Assembly (NCBI GenBank): GCA_036345935.2
Contig: JADWOT020000004.1
Span: 21,185,155-21,249,154 of the forward strand
From: Taenia hydatigena
Lineage: Eukaryota > Platyhelminthes > Cestoda > Cyclophyllidea > Taeniidae
Direction of reading: 5' to 3'
DNA length: 64,000 nt
A program made the position numbers and the translations under genes. This document shows, one piece after another, positions 34,660-47,000 of this stretch. The notes under the pieces are model-generated. The model was given only the letters and a program-made list of their open reading frames with translations, did not search any database and was not told the origin of the DNA. How positions within the stretch are numbered: the stretch's first letter is position 1; every line of letters begins with the position of its first letter.

Positions 34660-36660
34660 AATAAACATCGTGTTTAACGTCCCGTACAATTACCTTACAA
34701 GAAATTGCATTTGCCGGCAATTTCTATTTAGGTGTACCGCGTAGATACGAAATCCTTTTTGCCGTGATCGCTAGCGTCAATAACGATTCCTGTGACAATT
34801 ATTTTGCCTTCTTTATGCCCACTACTCTTCCCGTGCATTTAGCGGCATATGTGAAGGGTTGAGCCTTCGTGTGGCCGCTGCTGCACGTGGCCTGCAGTTT
34901 GCACTAATGAATGCGGGTGAGTGTCTATTGTGAAAATTTTCAACTTATCTGATACATAACTAAATTTGCATATTGACATGAAAGTGTGGCTAATGACTTT
35001 TGAAGCTTGCTGAATCCATGGTTTGTGTAATGCTTATGGTGAAATACTCCAGTTCGATTAACTTATTGAATTAAATGCTGATGTAGGCTACGCCTGTTTG
35101 CCTTAAGGGCTTTTCTCATTGGGACGAAATCCGTTGTTCCTGGCTTTTTTAAGCATTTCAGGTTATGTCGAAAGGTGGGGGTCGAATTTTCCTATTAATC
35201 GTGACTACTGCTCCATTTGTAGGTAGGAAATTGTATATCTAATTGATGAGTTCACCGTTTGAGGGCAATCGAACTAGTTGGGATGAATCAGGGGTAACGT
35301 TGGATGTTCTATGATAATTATTTGAAGAAATCACAAAATAGGGCCGAAGAAACTGTAAGCAAATAATGCAGCAATTGTGTGACGCGAATCCCTACCGCAA
35401 ATTTTGGCCGCAAGCACATTGCTGAGCTCAAAATTGTGGATGTCAGTTATTGCAGTGGTGGATTGCGAGGGTCCACTTTTCAGATGGCACTTCATGGGAC
35501 TTCCTTTCCCTTGCTCTAGTCGATAAAGAAGTCGCTGACATTAGTGACAAATGAAAATGGTATGCTGACTTCGGTAAATGGACGAGGAATTTAGACTCTT
35601 GTGAAGGTGACAAGCTGGCTTGGGTGTAACCCATCCATCTTCGCCAAATGAGGACTTGACAGCAAAACTGGATGCAAAGCAAAATTCTATTAGAAAAATA
35701 GTAGATAGCGGAGAGAATTCTAGAGGAAGGCTTACCATTAACTGGCCTACGTCACAAAAAATCATTCGGACCAATAAGTATCGTGTTAACAGTCCCTTAC
35801 GAAAACCCCACAAGATATTCACAGTTTTAATTGTAAATTATGAATCCTTTTAATGTGATTCCTAGTGTCAATAACGATTCATGTGACAATAATTTTGCGT
35901 TCTTCATACATAATACTCCTTTCGTGTGTTTAGCGGCATATGTGAATTGTTTGGCATCCGCGTGGGTGTCGCTGTGCGTGGTCTGCAGTTTGTACTAATG
36001 AGTGCGGGTAAGTGGGTGTCTATTGTGAAAGCTTTTGATTTGTTTAATGCACGAACATGCCTAAACCTATGTATTTACATGGAAGTGTGGTTAGCGACTC
36101 TTGAGGCTTGCTGAATCCATGGTTTGCGTGATGCTCGCGGTGAGATCCTCGAATTCTATTAACTTATTGAATTAAATGCTGGTGTAGACTACGTTAATTT
36201 ACCTTGAGCGTTTTTTACAGTGTTCCATTTGTGAATAGGAGGTTGTGTATCTGATTGATACGTTTACCACTTGGGGGGCATTTGAACTATTTCAGACGAA
36301 TCAGGGGTTGCGTTCTAAGTTCCATGATAATTATTTGAGGAAACTGTAAAATTAGGCTGAGAAAACTAAGTGGATAATGCAGCGATTGTGTGATGTGAAA
36401 CCCTATCTCAAATTTTGGCCTCTACCACATTGCTGAGCTCAAGGCTGTGAACGTCAGTTACTGAAGTGGTTGATTGTGAGGGTCCACTTATCAGATGGCG
36501 CCTCGTAGGACTTCCTTTCCCTTGCTCTAGTGGATAAGGAGGTTACTGAATCCAATGACAAATGAGAATGAAAAACTCTATGCTGACTTCGGTGAATGGA
36601 CGAAGAATTTCGACTCCTGGGAAGGTGACAAATCGGTTTTGGTGTGACGCCATCCATCGT
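34660..36660 (+). repeat. Two diverged tandem units of about 0.9-1.1 kb
   Basis: Unit 1 (about 34660-35762) and unit 2 (about 35763-36660) share, in order, GTCAATAACGATTC and TGTGACAAT, then TTTAGCGGCATATGTGAA, GTCTGCAGTTTG or GCCTGCAGTTTG, CTTGCTGAATCCATGGTTTG, and ATGCTGACTTCGGT.AATGGACGA. The first unit is also present at 32088-33190 through the duplication. A minus-strand frame with RSQH and LSTRARERKS is partly shared between units but shows no known domain. Confidence 0.75.
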
Positions 36661-38378
36661 TTCATCGATTGACGACATGTTACTGAAAAATCGTCTCAGC
36701 GTAGATGTGAGAGGAGACGCGAAGTAGCATGGACTCGAAAATGCCAAAGCCATAAATGAATGCTTTGTTCCCGCTCTGTGACGGCATTTAAGCTTTTTTA
36801 TGTGGGGGTCTGACTTCTCCCTGGGTAAACCATATCCTCCCAGCAGCAGCTGCTTAATGCTGCGGCAAAAGTATCTATGTTGGTTGGGGAGTTGGAAGAA
36901 TTTCCGCATGTAGGCATAATTTGTTCGATTCCAAGAAAGAGTCAATGTCTCCCCTGTGCGGTACAGTCATTGATGCGCCGAGAGTTAGCACTTGTTCATC
37001 ATGAAGCCTGTCTCCCAATTTGGCAACGTGTAATTCATTCGGCACTCCTTCCACGAGGCGAAAAATTGCAGCCCCACGACATCGGGCATGTGCGTGAGGG
37101 CGAACACTGACAATACTGCGTCCTCAGTGGGGCTCCAGGTGTCACAAAATTGATCCCTTCCCCGTCTCCCTTTTCGGCCGTGAATGCGGCTGAGGTCTTA
37201 GTGAGCTACAGTAAGTGCCTACCCTCCACTTACCAACATTACGTGTATTTGATGTCCCGGTTATTGCAAATGGGCCTGATGTCCACTCTCAGACGTGACT
37301 GATTTTAAGTGCTACAAGCATATGATTTTGGGTTAGAGCAGGGAACTAGATGTAGGAGCTTTCTCGGTGGATGATCGTATTAATTTTACGCAAACAAGTT
37401 GTTGACAACTAAAAACAAAGGGACGTTTTGGCTATGATATACTTGTTGAAAAGAGGATGGGTGAAGTCATGTTGTGAGAGTTAATCTCTTTTCTGTAGCA
37501 CACCATATGATTAGGTAATTTAAGCGACTTTTTAGATGTATGCTGCTTGCGCCGAATATGAACGAGCCGATAAAGTGCGTAGGACCGTGGTATCCCTTTT
37601 ATTGCCTTAGTGGCTTATGTTTTCTTTTGTTGCATCTGTTGGGATTGTTTGCATTTTATTGTCTGTATCTCTGGTGGATTCTAGTAGCGTTGTCATTGGC
37701 GTCTGGTGTTTCTTAGTCTTTCATAATCAGGAGACGATTATTAATAGTGTATTAGTTACCGTCGGAATTACTTAGGAGGGTTGAGTTGACACTTGCCTCT
37801 ACGACCTGATTGCCTGTATAGTTTGGCCTAAGTTACTACTTGGAGACGAAGATGGCTACAAGATTTATCAATTGCATGCTAGAAAGCATTGCGTTCGTGT
37901 GTGGTGGTAGTGCACATCCCTCTTACTCATCGTGGTATCTCAGTGTGGAGGTAGATTTTGTTTCTGTGATTTTACAGAAAAGAATTGGTGATGGATAAAT
38001 ACTGTAGACGATCAGAAGTGTTCCTGATGTTCATTTGGTACAAGTGTTGGGGAGTCTATGTCCTGAGTTCAGCAAAATATCCACGTAATGGTATTTGTGT
38101 ACCAACGCCAATTTACTTATTGCGCTTTACTCGAGCGTTATTTTTGGTTGGTTCTCGTTTTTTATCCTTGTTTTGGAGCGTATGGCTGCTCTTTTGTGCC
38201 TTATTGTGGAGTTTTTTCGTCTTCTCTGCTGTCATTTTCATTCACCGCCTTGACACTCCATTAACCGATGATGTTGACTTCACCGTTACTCCCGCTTTCC
38301 TTACAGACAGGGAGTGCGATGCGGCAAAGGCAGTGGTCGACATCTGATGATTGAACCAACACGGTTCTACCACCTTGA

Positions 38379-38624
38379 GCCTCTTGCTGCAATATTATCA
38401 TTGAGATCGTCAACAGTCTCCTCGACATTGCCATCTCCTTATGCCACAGTGCCGCACTTAGCACTCACACAGGTGACGTCTCTTGCATGGAGGCGTACAA
38501 CCACCGCATCTTCAACATTGTCTCTCCCATTGTGCGTCTCGTTCACCAAATTCCGCATTCCACCGATAACTCTTGTCCGTCAATTCTACTTCTTTGTACT
38601 CTTCTTGTTTTTAGGTGGCGTTGA
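38379..38624 (+). other. Unrecognised open stretch with exon-like ends
   Basis: Open from a TGA at 38376 to a TGA at 38624, without an early ATG. It reads NIIIEIVNSLLDIAISLC, then HSAALSTHTGDVSC and AYNHRIFNIVSPIVRLV, a balanced, helix-like composition. An acceptor-like CTTACAG lies upstream (38301-38307) and ACACAG|GTGACG inside is donor-like. I do not recognise a family. It may be a lone exon or chance. Confidence 0.25.
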
Positions 38625-39719
38625 TGAGTGGCAAGTCAATGCTACCGCCGAGCCGCTGATGACTTATTGCTTTGGAAATCGAGGGCACGAATTCTGATGG
38701 TCCTGCTGTCACCGCTGCTCCCTTGGTGCCTTTCGGCGAGGCTATGAATTTGGTGACGAGACAACGGAGATGATGGAGACGAGTGATTTGAGGAGGTGAC
38801 GGGACGCAGAGCACAAGTGGTTCATTTGCAACTTCTAGGAGAACTGGAGGCACAAAGTCTAATGTTTGAACTCTTATAAATCAAAATGTCGAACTGTTTC
38901 TATGTGGGGCAATGTCTCAACTTTCCTGCCCTCTCTAATTTCTCTTTATGGAAACGGAGTCCTTATGCACTCAATGATTTCTCCAGAAATTGGGCAGCAT
39001 GTCCCCTGCATTTCCAAATTCAAAGAAAAAATTGTATCACAAAAATCAGGTTTCTGTATTCTTCAGCCTAGTCATGGTTCGCTTGCAGAGAAAAGCTGCT
39101 AGTCCCTCTTTAAATTAATCAAAAAGTGCCTCTTGATTGTTGAGAGATCCTATCTGCTCAATCCTGCAGCTAGTATCTACTACAGGGCGTGGTTTGCCAC
39201 AAGACTATCCTTTTTCAAATGCTAGAAAGTAATTAAAAGGGAACCACTTTGAATAGCCCTAGAAGTGCCACCACTTTGTCCGATTTACTGGCCACCGGGT
39301 AGAGTTGTGTGTCCAAACCGTAAACAAACAGTTACAAGTAATCTTCATTAGAAGACGGGACCTGTGGGTGATTGAGGCGTCTCCCAACGGACAGCACAGT
39401 GGTGGGGTAGTCATCCCACCAATTGATTTGAAAGGCGGTTCATAATGCAGGCCGAGCGATTGATTATCGCCTCTGACAGTCCCGACTGGGTTCGCGATTT
39501 GTCTCACTTATTCTATCGCCACCTCCAGTCCTTGGTGTGTATTTAGTGCAGCTCATCATGCGGTGCGCCGGCTGGTGTGATGTGGCATAGGATGAAACAA
39601 CCTACTGTGCAAATCTGCTTTGATACAGTTTGATGGACAGGATTGGATGGGATGGAGCACGGCATGGTTTAGTGAAATTGGTAGGTGTACTTAAGCCTGG
39701 GCAAGAGCTGAGTTGGGGT

Positions 39720-39734
39720 GGGGGGGGGGGGGGG
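39720..39734 (+). repeat. Poly-G run (15 G)
   Basis: Fifteen consecutive G, preceded by TTGGGGT. Such runs are error-prone in sequencing. Confidence 0.95.
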
Positions 39735-39838
39735 ATCGGAGAGGTGCGAACTCGTAAATTGCATAAATTATGCATATATTGCACAGTTAATTTAGTTATT
39801 GAATATTGCAGTTAACAACTGATGTGCGGCGGACGCGT

Positions 39839-39918
39839 GGCAGCGTGGCCGAGTGGTCTAAGGCGCTGGTTTTAGGCACCAGTCTGAAAGGGCGCGGGTT
39901 CGAATCCCGCCGCTGTCA
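39839..39918 (+). tRNA. trnL-UAG: tRNA-Leu (anticodon TAG)
   Basis: Class II tRNA of 80 bases. Acceptor stem GGCAGCG pairs with CGCTGTC (one G:U), and the discriminator is A. The D arm is GCC...GGC, the anticodon stem CTGGT/ACCAG encloses TTTAGGC with TAG at 39873-39875, there is a long variable arm, and the T arm is GCGGG-TTCGAAT-CCCGC. A box TGGCCGAGTGG and B box GGTTCGAATCC are both intact. No intron. No run of four or more T follows closely, so the polymerase III terminator is not obvious. It decodes CUA leucine codons. Confidence 0.96.
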
Positions 39919-42450
39919 AACCCTATTCGTGCTCGCACTGTCCACCCTGCCGTTGCAAGCCCGACCTGCACAGCAGTGCTACTTGCCAAATCGCGGAGGG
40001 TTGCAGTCAGGCCTGTCAGTCGGACGGTTTGCGCGTCTCCTTCACGGCTGTTTGACCGCCTACCCGCCTGCGTGGAATGTCGCGTGGTTGGTGGAGGCCG
40101 CGCCAGTGAAGGCGGTACCTGAACAACAGCCAAGCTTTGTCGATCACTCTCTACTCTATCGGTGTACGGCTGAGTGTTGAAGCTGCTCCTTTGAGTGGTA
40201 CGATAAGAGTCGTCCTAAAGCACATCTGCTGTGGTGTAACAAACTGCTGTAATGGTTGAAGTGGAGACTAAAAGAGCATAAATAAGAAGTGCACTTCTTT
40301 CCCATACAACGTGCAGCAGATGTCACCTCAAGATGTACATGGGTGCGTAGTGTGGTGCGCACCTTGGTACGCCGTCTTGAGGAAAAGGAAAGTTTAGTTA
40401 TTGGAAGCGAATGCGGTTATCACGATTCTCACTTTATCCTTTAATGGGAAATAATCCTCTCCCTTTCGCCTTCAACTTTGAAGAAGCGCACTCGATAATA
40501 GGGGCTCGTGCATGGAACAACACGTGGTGATTGTCAAAGCTCCTTGTGACACACATGAGATGCTGATTTACCCGAATCAAATCCTTGTCCATTTGTCTGC
40601 CGTTCTAGGACGACATCATTTATCATGACTTGGTTGCCAGAAAGGATCAATCACCAATGCAAACGAAGAGTGTGGATACATGGACGATGGGGCTTGTCTA
40701 TTTATAAGTGCGCATAAGTGCACGCCTATTAACATTGAAAAGCCTGAAAATATGCATACTGATTGCCTATTTGTTACTTATCTGCCCAGATGAGATGACT
40801 CTTAATCATAAGGTGTGGCGCTTTGATTGGATAAACATCCCACTTGTGTGACCTGAAACCGACTGCCACTTCTCGCTTTTCCATTTCATCCGTGGTCCAT
40901 GTGTTTGGGTAGATTTTGAACAATCGCCTATGCTGTTCTCCTCACTGCTGTTACTAATTCTTTAGGCACTTTGATCTAGCACTGGTATGCGTTAAGTGTT
41001 GACAGCTCTGATTTTTGCGTTCATTGACTAAATTTGCATATTTTCATAAAAATATAGCCACCATGCGTCCAACTTTTACTTATATTGTTGCCCTAACCTA
41101 GCCAAGGAAGGCGATATTTAGCAAATTTTGATGTATATGTGTGCTTTATAGGGAACAAGTTAGAGTGTTTGTCTCAAAGTATGTTGAATTCGCTATAACA
41201 AGATGGGCATATTGGATATTGATGCATACGATACAGTGATCTGCGTCATAGTTCGCGGGATTATCTGCGGTTGAGCACAATCCTCGCCTCCAAAAAGTTT
41301 TCCTCTTCCCAAGTCGGAACAGTAGCATAGGCACTAAGCATACTCACTGTTGATTGACAGTTTATTGTTGTTTTGCTTCTCACTGCTTAGTGGGTTTGAA
41401 GAAGGCATTTCGAAAATTTATGCTTGATTTTAAGCGTACTCATATTCAAGACGATATCAAGCATTTTTTCGGCTTCCTCTATTAATGGCATTTTGATTAT
41501 AAACGAGCGAGCAGACATGAAAAAGGACACAAATTTGGGTGAATCTGGCATCATTTATCACTCTCTGCCTAAATTGTTTAAATATGCACGTTTATTTGTT
41601 ATCTAAAACAGTTTCTGGGGTTGATCGCTCCCGAAATTCTCGTAAACTATTCATTGGTTCTGTAACCTGATGACGGCTTTGGAGGCGCTGTACTAACCAC
41701 CTCGGCGTGGTTACTTTCCCTGCTGTGGTGATGTAACAGCCCCAGACCGGTCACTACCTTCCCCTCAGTCGTAGTGTTTATAAGTATTGGTTCAATTTTT
41801 TTGACGAATGTTTGATTGATAGATGGCGGAGGCAAACAAAGGTGCGGTTAGCTAACGTTTCATTTTGGTCAAATCATTGCTACTGATAATGTTTAAGTAA
41901 GCGAGTGTCGGACACGGCTTCGTTATGACCAGCTGCCCTGTTTGCGCTCAGTGGCTGCTTCACTGCCACACACAAGCACATACACCAGCCTGTCCGTTAC
42001 ATGTTGGTTCAAATTGATCGAATTATTTAGGTATAGATGCAAAAGCTCTGTGCACTCGCTCCATCCCCACCCCTTTGTTCAAGCGTGTGATGTTATCAAG
42101 CGTTATTTGCGGCCTGTCCTCAATGTGGCGTCTGGTATTTGGTCGACAAGCCGTATGGAGACATGAGCAAAAGCGCAGTGTGGTTCCTGCCCAAGCCTTA
42201 GTCTTGTAGCATCAATTGGCAAGCTCATTTTCACATCGCATTGCCCTTTCTGCAGTATGCTTATCGCTGCAATGAGTGCCTGGAGGCGGCAGTCATCGCA
42301 TGCAGTGCCATGTTCCACTTTTTCACATTAGAACATGTTTTAGTAGCCTTTTCGAGAGAGTTTTTGTAAAACATTAAAATTCAGTTGTTCATTTGGTTAA
42401 CCCGTTGGTAGAGGCAGACACAGAGGCTGAAGTTACCTATTTAAGAAAGC

Positions 42451-42510
42451 ACCTGTCTCTTTGTCTGTCTGTCTATCGACCTATTTGTCTGTCTATCTAC
42501 TCAACTATCT
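42451..42510. repeat. Degenerate TCTG/CTAT simple repeat
   Basis: Repeated TGTCTGTCTGTCTATC-like words spanning about 60 bases. Confidence 0.8.
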
Positions 42511-42782
42511 GCCCACCTATTTCTCCAGCTCTACCTTCAATTACGAAATGTAAGAGACATTTAGGAGAGCATATGATGAACACATGATGATGGCCGAGAT
42601 GGACCTGCTCACAATGCTTACAGGAAGCATTCAAATTGGAAGAATTGTCCTTTTCAAATCCCCAATTAGTTAAAGGAAAGCAGTCCAGTCGTGTAAATAA
42701 AGGGCGAGTTTGTAGGCGGAGCCAAAAACCCTAACACCAAGTTGATAATTTTTACACCGACTGAAGGTCAAGGAGGGAGAAA

Positions 42783-42801
42783 GGGAGGGAGGGGGGGAGG
42801 G
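42783..42801 (+). other. G-rich tract with quadruplex potential
   Basis: GGGAGGGAGGGGGGGAGGG gives at least four runs of three or more G with one-base loops, a strong quadruplex pattern on the plus strand. Confidence 0.65.
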
Positions 42802-43920
42802 ATGTATCAAGTTCAGCATCTCCGAGACTCTGCAGGTTCTGACGAAAATGCAATCCGGCAACGCTGAAAGATTGGCTGACGCACACAGCATCTGCCGACG
42901 ATGAAGTGAAGCAGGTCTGCTCGACGTGAAAAAACCACGTTGATGTTCTTTTTTATGCCTCCGAAGCTGTTTTCCCACCAACGACAGGGGAAGGAATCTA
43001 ACGTCTTGGCAGAGAGCTCTTAGCCCAAGATTTGACTTTTGATTATGGTATTCCACAAGTTGGAATCAGAGAGGGAGGTGAGTTGATTGTTTGACATCGC
43101 TAATTGCTAGCGAATAGGCATGTCGCAAAGTGTCATAACAACTAATCGATCTGGAGGGTAAAGAGTAGAGTTGAGATGTGGGTCACTATCCTGCTCCAAA
43201 ATGTGCAATTAATACCATGGGGTTGTGATGCGCACTAAGCCTTCGCTCTGGCTTTCAGTAAAGGAGGCAAGTATACCTGGCTAACGTGAGACATTGCATC
43301 ATTTAGCCAATAGAAATGGGAAAGTGTGAATTTCAACTGGATAAGAGAAAAGACTACGTGGAGGGCGGTCGCTAACTGTCAGATATGGTCCACTCAATGT
43401 TGGAAATAACGAATACTAGCTGGACTGCACAAATATAAATGACAGTGAGTGAGTCGGTCTGAAATAAACACGTCAATTAGTAAAATTCCATGCAGTCAGT
43501 AGACAACGCTGTCAAAGTTCTTGCCCTGATTTCTGTTTGGTTGGGTACACAAAACTTATAAATGCAAAGTTTGCTTTTACTGTTCCAGCAGCACCTTGTG
43601 CGCAATTATCCCAATTAACGCATCCGCTTTTTTCTTTCTTCCATTCTTGCTTTGTTTTCCGACTGGCTCACCTCCTGACACCTACTTCCATTCGACAGCA
43701 TTTTTTCGTGGGCAACAGTCACCTCCAAAATGCATTCCTTCTCCTCTGCTTTCCCGAGTACCTCAACGACCGGGGAATGACCAAACTGCATGCACGTAAT
43801 GCGATGCCCTTTCTCCACTTCTTTTGTGAAGTGATTGTAAACATTGAGGAAAATGACTAAATCAATGCTCGTAGTGAAACAAAACATAAAATTTTCTTGC
43901 AAAGTTCTACTGGCATGTGG

Positions 43921-44081
43921 TGCAATTCCTTGCTTGACTGCCGGTTTTGGTTGCGATCACTTGGGCGGCCAAATTGCCCCAGCAGGGTGGGCTGGTCTGC
44001 GGGCTATGCCAGTAGCTCCGTTCCCTCTGCTTGCTAGTACTATGCCTTCATTTACCTTCAAGGAAGCCTTGGGGCGCTGCA
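43921..44081 (+). mobile_element. Solo LTR, family 1 (diverged)
   Basis: 161 bp from TGCAATTCCTTGC to GGGGCGCTGCA. Aligns through GCCGGTTTTGGT, GGGTGGGCTGG, GCCATGCC-like GCTATGCCAGTAG and ACCTTCAAGGAAGCC. Lacks the AT-rich centre. No target duplication is visible, so it is probably old. Confidence 0.8.
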
Positions 44082-47000
44082 AGCAGGATAAGCATATCAG
44101 CCACTGCTGCAGAGCATTTTCAGTTCAAACCCTGCGTAACAAAAGCGATGAATGAAGATAGAAACAAAATTTTGACGCTCAATGTGTACAGATGTACATT
44201 GTGATGTGTAGGTGGTTGTTTCAACCTCATCTCACAATGGAACCTCGGATTGGACGACATTGCCTTTGCTCTAAATACCGTGACAGTTTCCATAGCTATG
44301 GCTGTATTTTGCACGCCACAATCAATCTATTACACTAGATTTTCGCATTTCCACCTCAATTTTTAAAGTATATCAACAAAGATCAACTTATACGAATTAC
44401 ACTGAGCAGAATGGAAAGGGAAAACATCTGATGCAACCAGACTCGTCCTAAATTGAGCGCATGCGGACCCGTGAAGCGCATAGCTCAGTGTATAGCCGTA
44501 GAAGGCAGGTTAGGCGAGCTCATTTGATAGTATATATGATTGTTACATTTGCTTGCAAGTGTGCAAATCACTTCAAAACTGGTAGCCTATGAGTCAATGC
44601 TCAAGTGTTGACCTTGTGATATTACGGTACTGCTGTCTATTGCCATCCGAACTGTCGATGCGATCTGACGCACTACAACGCAACGAGACGTTAGTCTTAT
44701 CATATCAACCAAACAAAGCTCGAAATCCATCTTGTGCCGTTAATTCTGCTTCATTTAAAATTTACAGGAATACTTTTCTACAATACACTTACAATCTCCA
44801 TGCCGAGAACTCTCTTGTCCTACTGGGTCATCCGTTTTAACTAAAAAGACAATGAATGAACATGAAGGAAACTAAAATCGTGCAAATTTAGCTAGCGTAA
44901 TCGCAATTAAGCTCATTATACCCTACTAATGCTTCCTAAAGGTCTGCAAAGTGGAAGAGACCAAGGCAGTATGATACGAAGTCATCTACGGAAGTGGCGT
45001 AAACGCGAACGACTTTGCAATGTCCAAAATAAAAAAGCGTCTTTTTGAATCCTTCATTTTTGACCCGCTGTGTGTTACAATAAAGCATAACTTTTGGAGG
45101 AATGCGCACAAAATGCACATCAGACTCTGGCAGAATTGGACGGGCGCAAGCGCACAAATATACGTTCGGATGAGGTGACCGCGTAGTGCATCAGTGTCCA
45201 AACGGCACAAAACACAGACAGCACACATTGTGTTGCACAGGCTGTGTTTAAGGTATAGAAGGTAGTCCTCGTATTACTTTCAATGCATATGAGGACACGA
45301 GGCAAGATTGTTGGACAGGTTTCGGAACCTCTCTCACCTTTCTGGCACAATAAGAGCGATCCATTATTAGTTATGCAGAGCGTCACACGAATCAGACAAT
45401 GGACATTTGGGTTCACTAAAGCATGTAAAGCAAGTGGCTGCAACAGTGATACGACGCAGTTGCTGGCGAAACAGAGATTCATTGCATTTGAGCGTTTGTT
45501 GCAAAAGTCATTGCCAATCTGATCAAAGCAAGAGTTGGTTCACTTATTAGTCTCATCTGTTACTAACCTAGGGTAAAAACTCTACGAACATGCATACGAA
45601 TCTAAACACACAGACCTACACACTGCCACCTGCCAGCGTTCAGACACACAGATGTGTATGTGCTTATGGAAGTGCATCTCAAGATAAAAAAAACCGCCTA
45701 CTTTGACGCCCACGAGACAAGTGTGCATGGTATAAGGTGGCAGTTGTGAATGGCATCCATTTTAATGAAGATGAGGGTGAGATGCGCAAAATCCAGTGAC
45801 AGTGCGTGCAGTGTATTCAATGCAAAAGTAAAAGCATCGACTAGATCTATCAACGACCTCGCATTTGGATGGAACGCATAGTTGGTCAAAAACTTTGAGC
45901 ATTGTAGGCGCTTGAATGAAGCTGGCCGAATTCCACTGGCTTCCTTGTTTTGCCATTTTGAGTGTTGAGCTATTTATTTGATCTGGTTCTCTTTTGGAAA
46001 GTTTGGAGATAATTTGTCAGAGGGGACTTTTAAATGCACTCCATATCCTGGAGACCTTAAATTCAATATACTTGAACCGAAATCCTGTCGTTATATTGCC
46101 ACTGTTAGGAAAACTAGTAGTACTTGCGCAAAAAGCATTCGCATGAAGCAGAGGAGCAATGACTTGTCAAAACAAGCCACTTAGGCTATCTGTTTGCGTG
46201 AAAATGTGTATGTTACTCGCTGATCACTCTGTACCCATTATTTATGTTGCATCACGAATAGGCACAATACGGCTACTCATCAGTTATGCCACATGAAAAG
46301 GCATGACTCCGGAAGTCACGGTTCTTCTGGATCTAGATTGCCACGCTTTTAAGGTGAGATTTTTCCAGCAAATCTGCCCTACTAGGGTCTATGCTTGAAA
46401 CATACTGCCACGAATCGCGTCGATTGTGCGCATAAAAAGCCTCCTATACCTTGGAAGTGTTCCTTCTTTGGGAATGTGGACTGCTTTTGAGTAAACAGAT
46501 GAGATCTATCCTCGGCAAAGTGAAGTGCTTCTCACAACTTCAGCAGGTGCTCTGCTTAAGTGGCGAACTCTTAAAACTACGAAGAATCTTAGCTTCAGTT
46601 CACTCTACACTAAGGTGCAACAGTAACATTGGGTGGAGCGATTTCTCTGACGTTAAGCATCATGGAGAGAAACCAATGAAGTTACCACCGCATCACCGTG
46701 GATAGGCCCCTCTAGTGTGTGAATGCCATCGGCTAAGGTATGCGATAGCATTCCTCTTTAAGAGATCACGCGTTATGAATCCGTTGTGTCTAAACCTTGT
46801 CTCTATGCATGAGGAATTGCAGAGCTTGACATTAAAACACATTTTGGCTCCTCCTCTTACGTGATTTTTCCCTCGTTTTAGCAGTTTCTCCCGCCTCGCT
46901 GTTGAAAGCCTTGCCCATCATAGGTGCGGCCGCATTTCTTGTCTGACGTTGGAGTTGGGATGACAAGAGTAAGTTCGAACAAGTACGAATCTGCAGGTGC

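Larger units (their letters stand above)
33438..35918 (+). repeat. Direct duplication, copy 2 (2.48 kb)
   Basis: Offset +2572 from copy 1 and nearly identical. Unlike copy 1 it runs on into unique sequence at its 3' end (CCTTTCGTGTGTTTAGCGG), so it is the complete version. Confidence 0.95.
36661..39838. other. Intergenic; no gene recognised
   Basis: Contains a protein-like open stretch at 38379-38624 (own entry) and a poly-G run at 39720. The 120-codon frame at 37985-38347 is hydrophobic in the middle (FLVGSRFLSLFWSVWLLFCA) but unsupported by anything else. Confidence 0.4.
39919..43920. other. Intergenic; no gene recognised
   Basis: GC-rich for about 250 bases after the tRNA, then AT-rich. 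Contains a TCTG/TATC-type simple repeat near 42451-42510 and a G-rich tract at 42783-42801. No coding region with support. Confidence 0.45.

Noticed and set aside
44450..44540. TAGCTCAGTG as the A box of a second tRNA
   Set aside because: No matching B box or cloverleaf stems follow.
46640..46705. HHGEKP resembling a C2H2 zinc-finger linker
   Set aside because: No Cys or His pairs with finger spacing before or after it in any frame.
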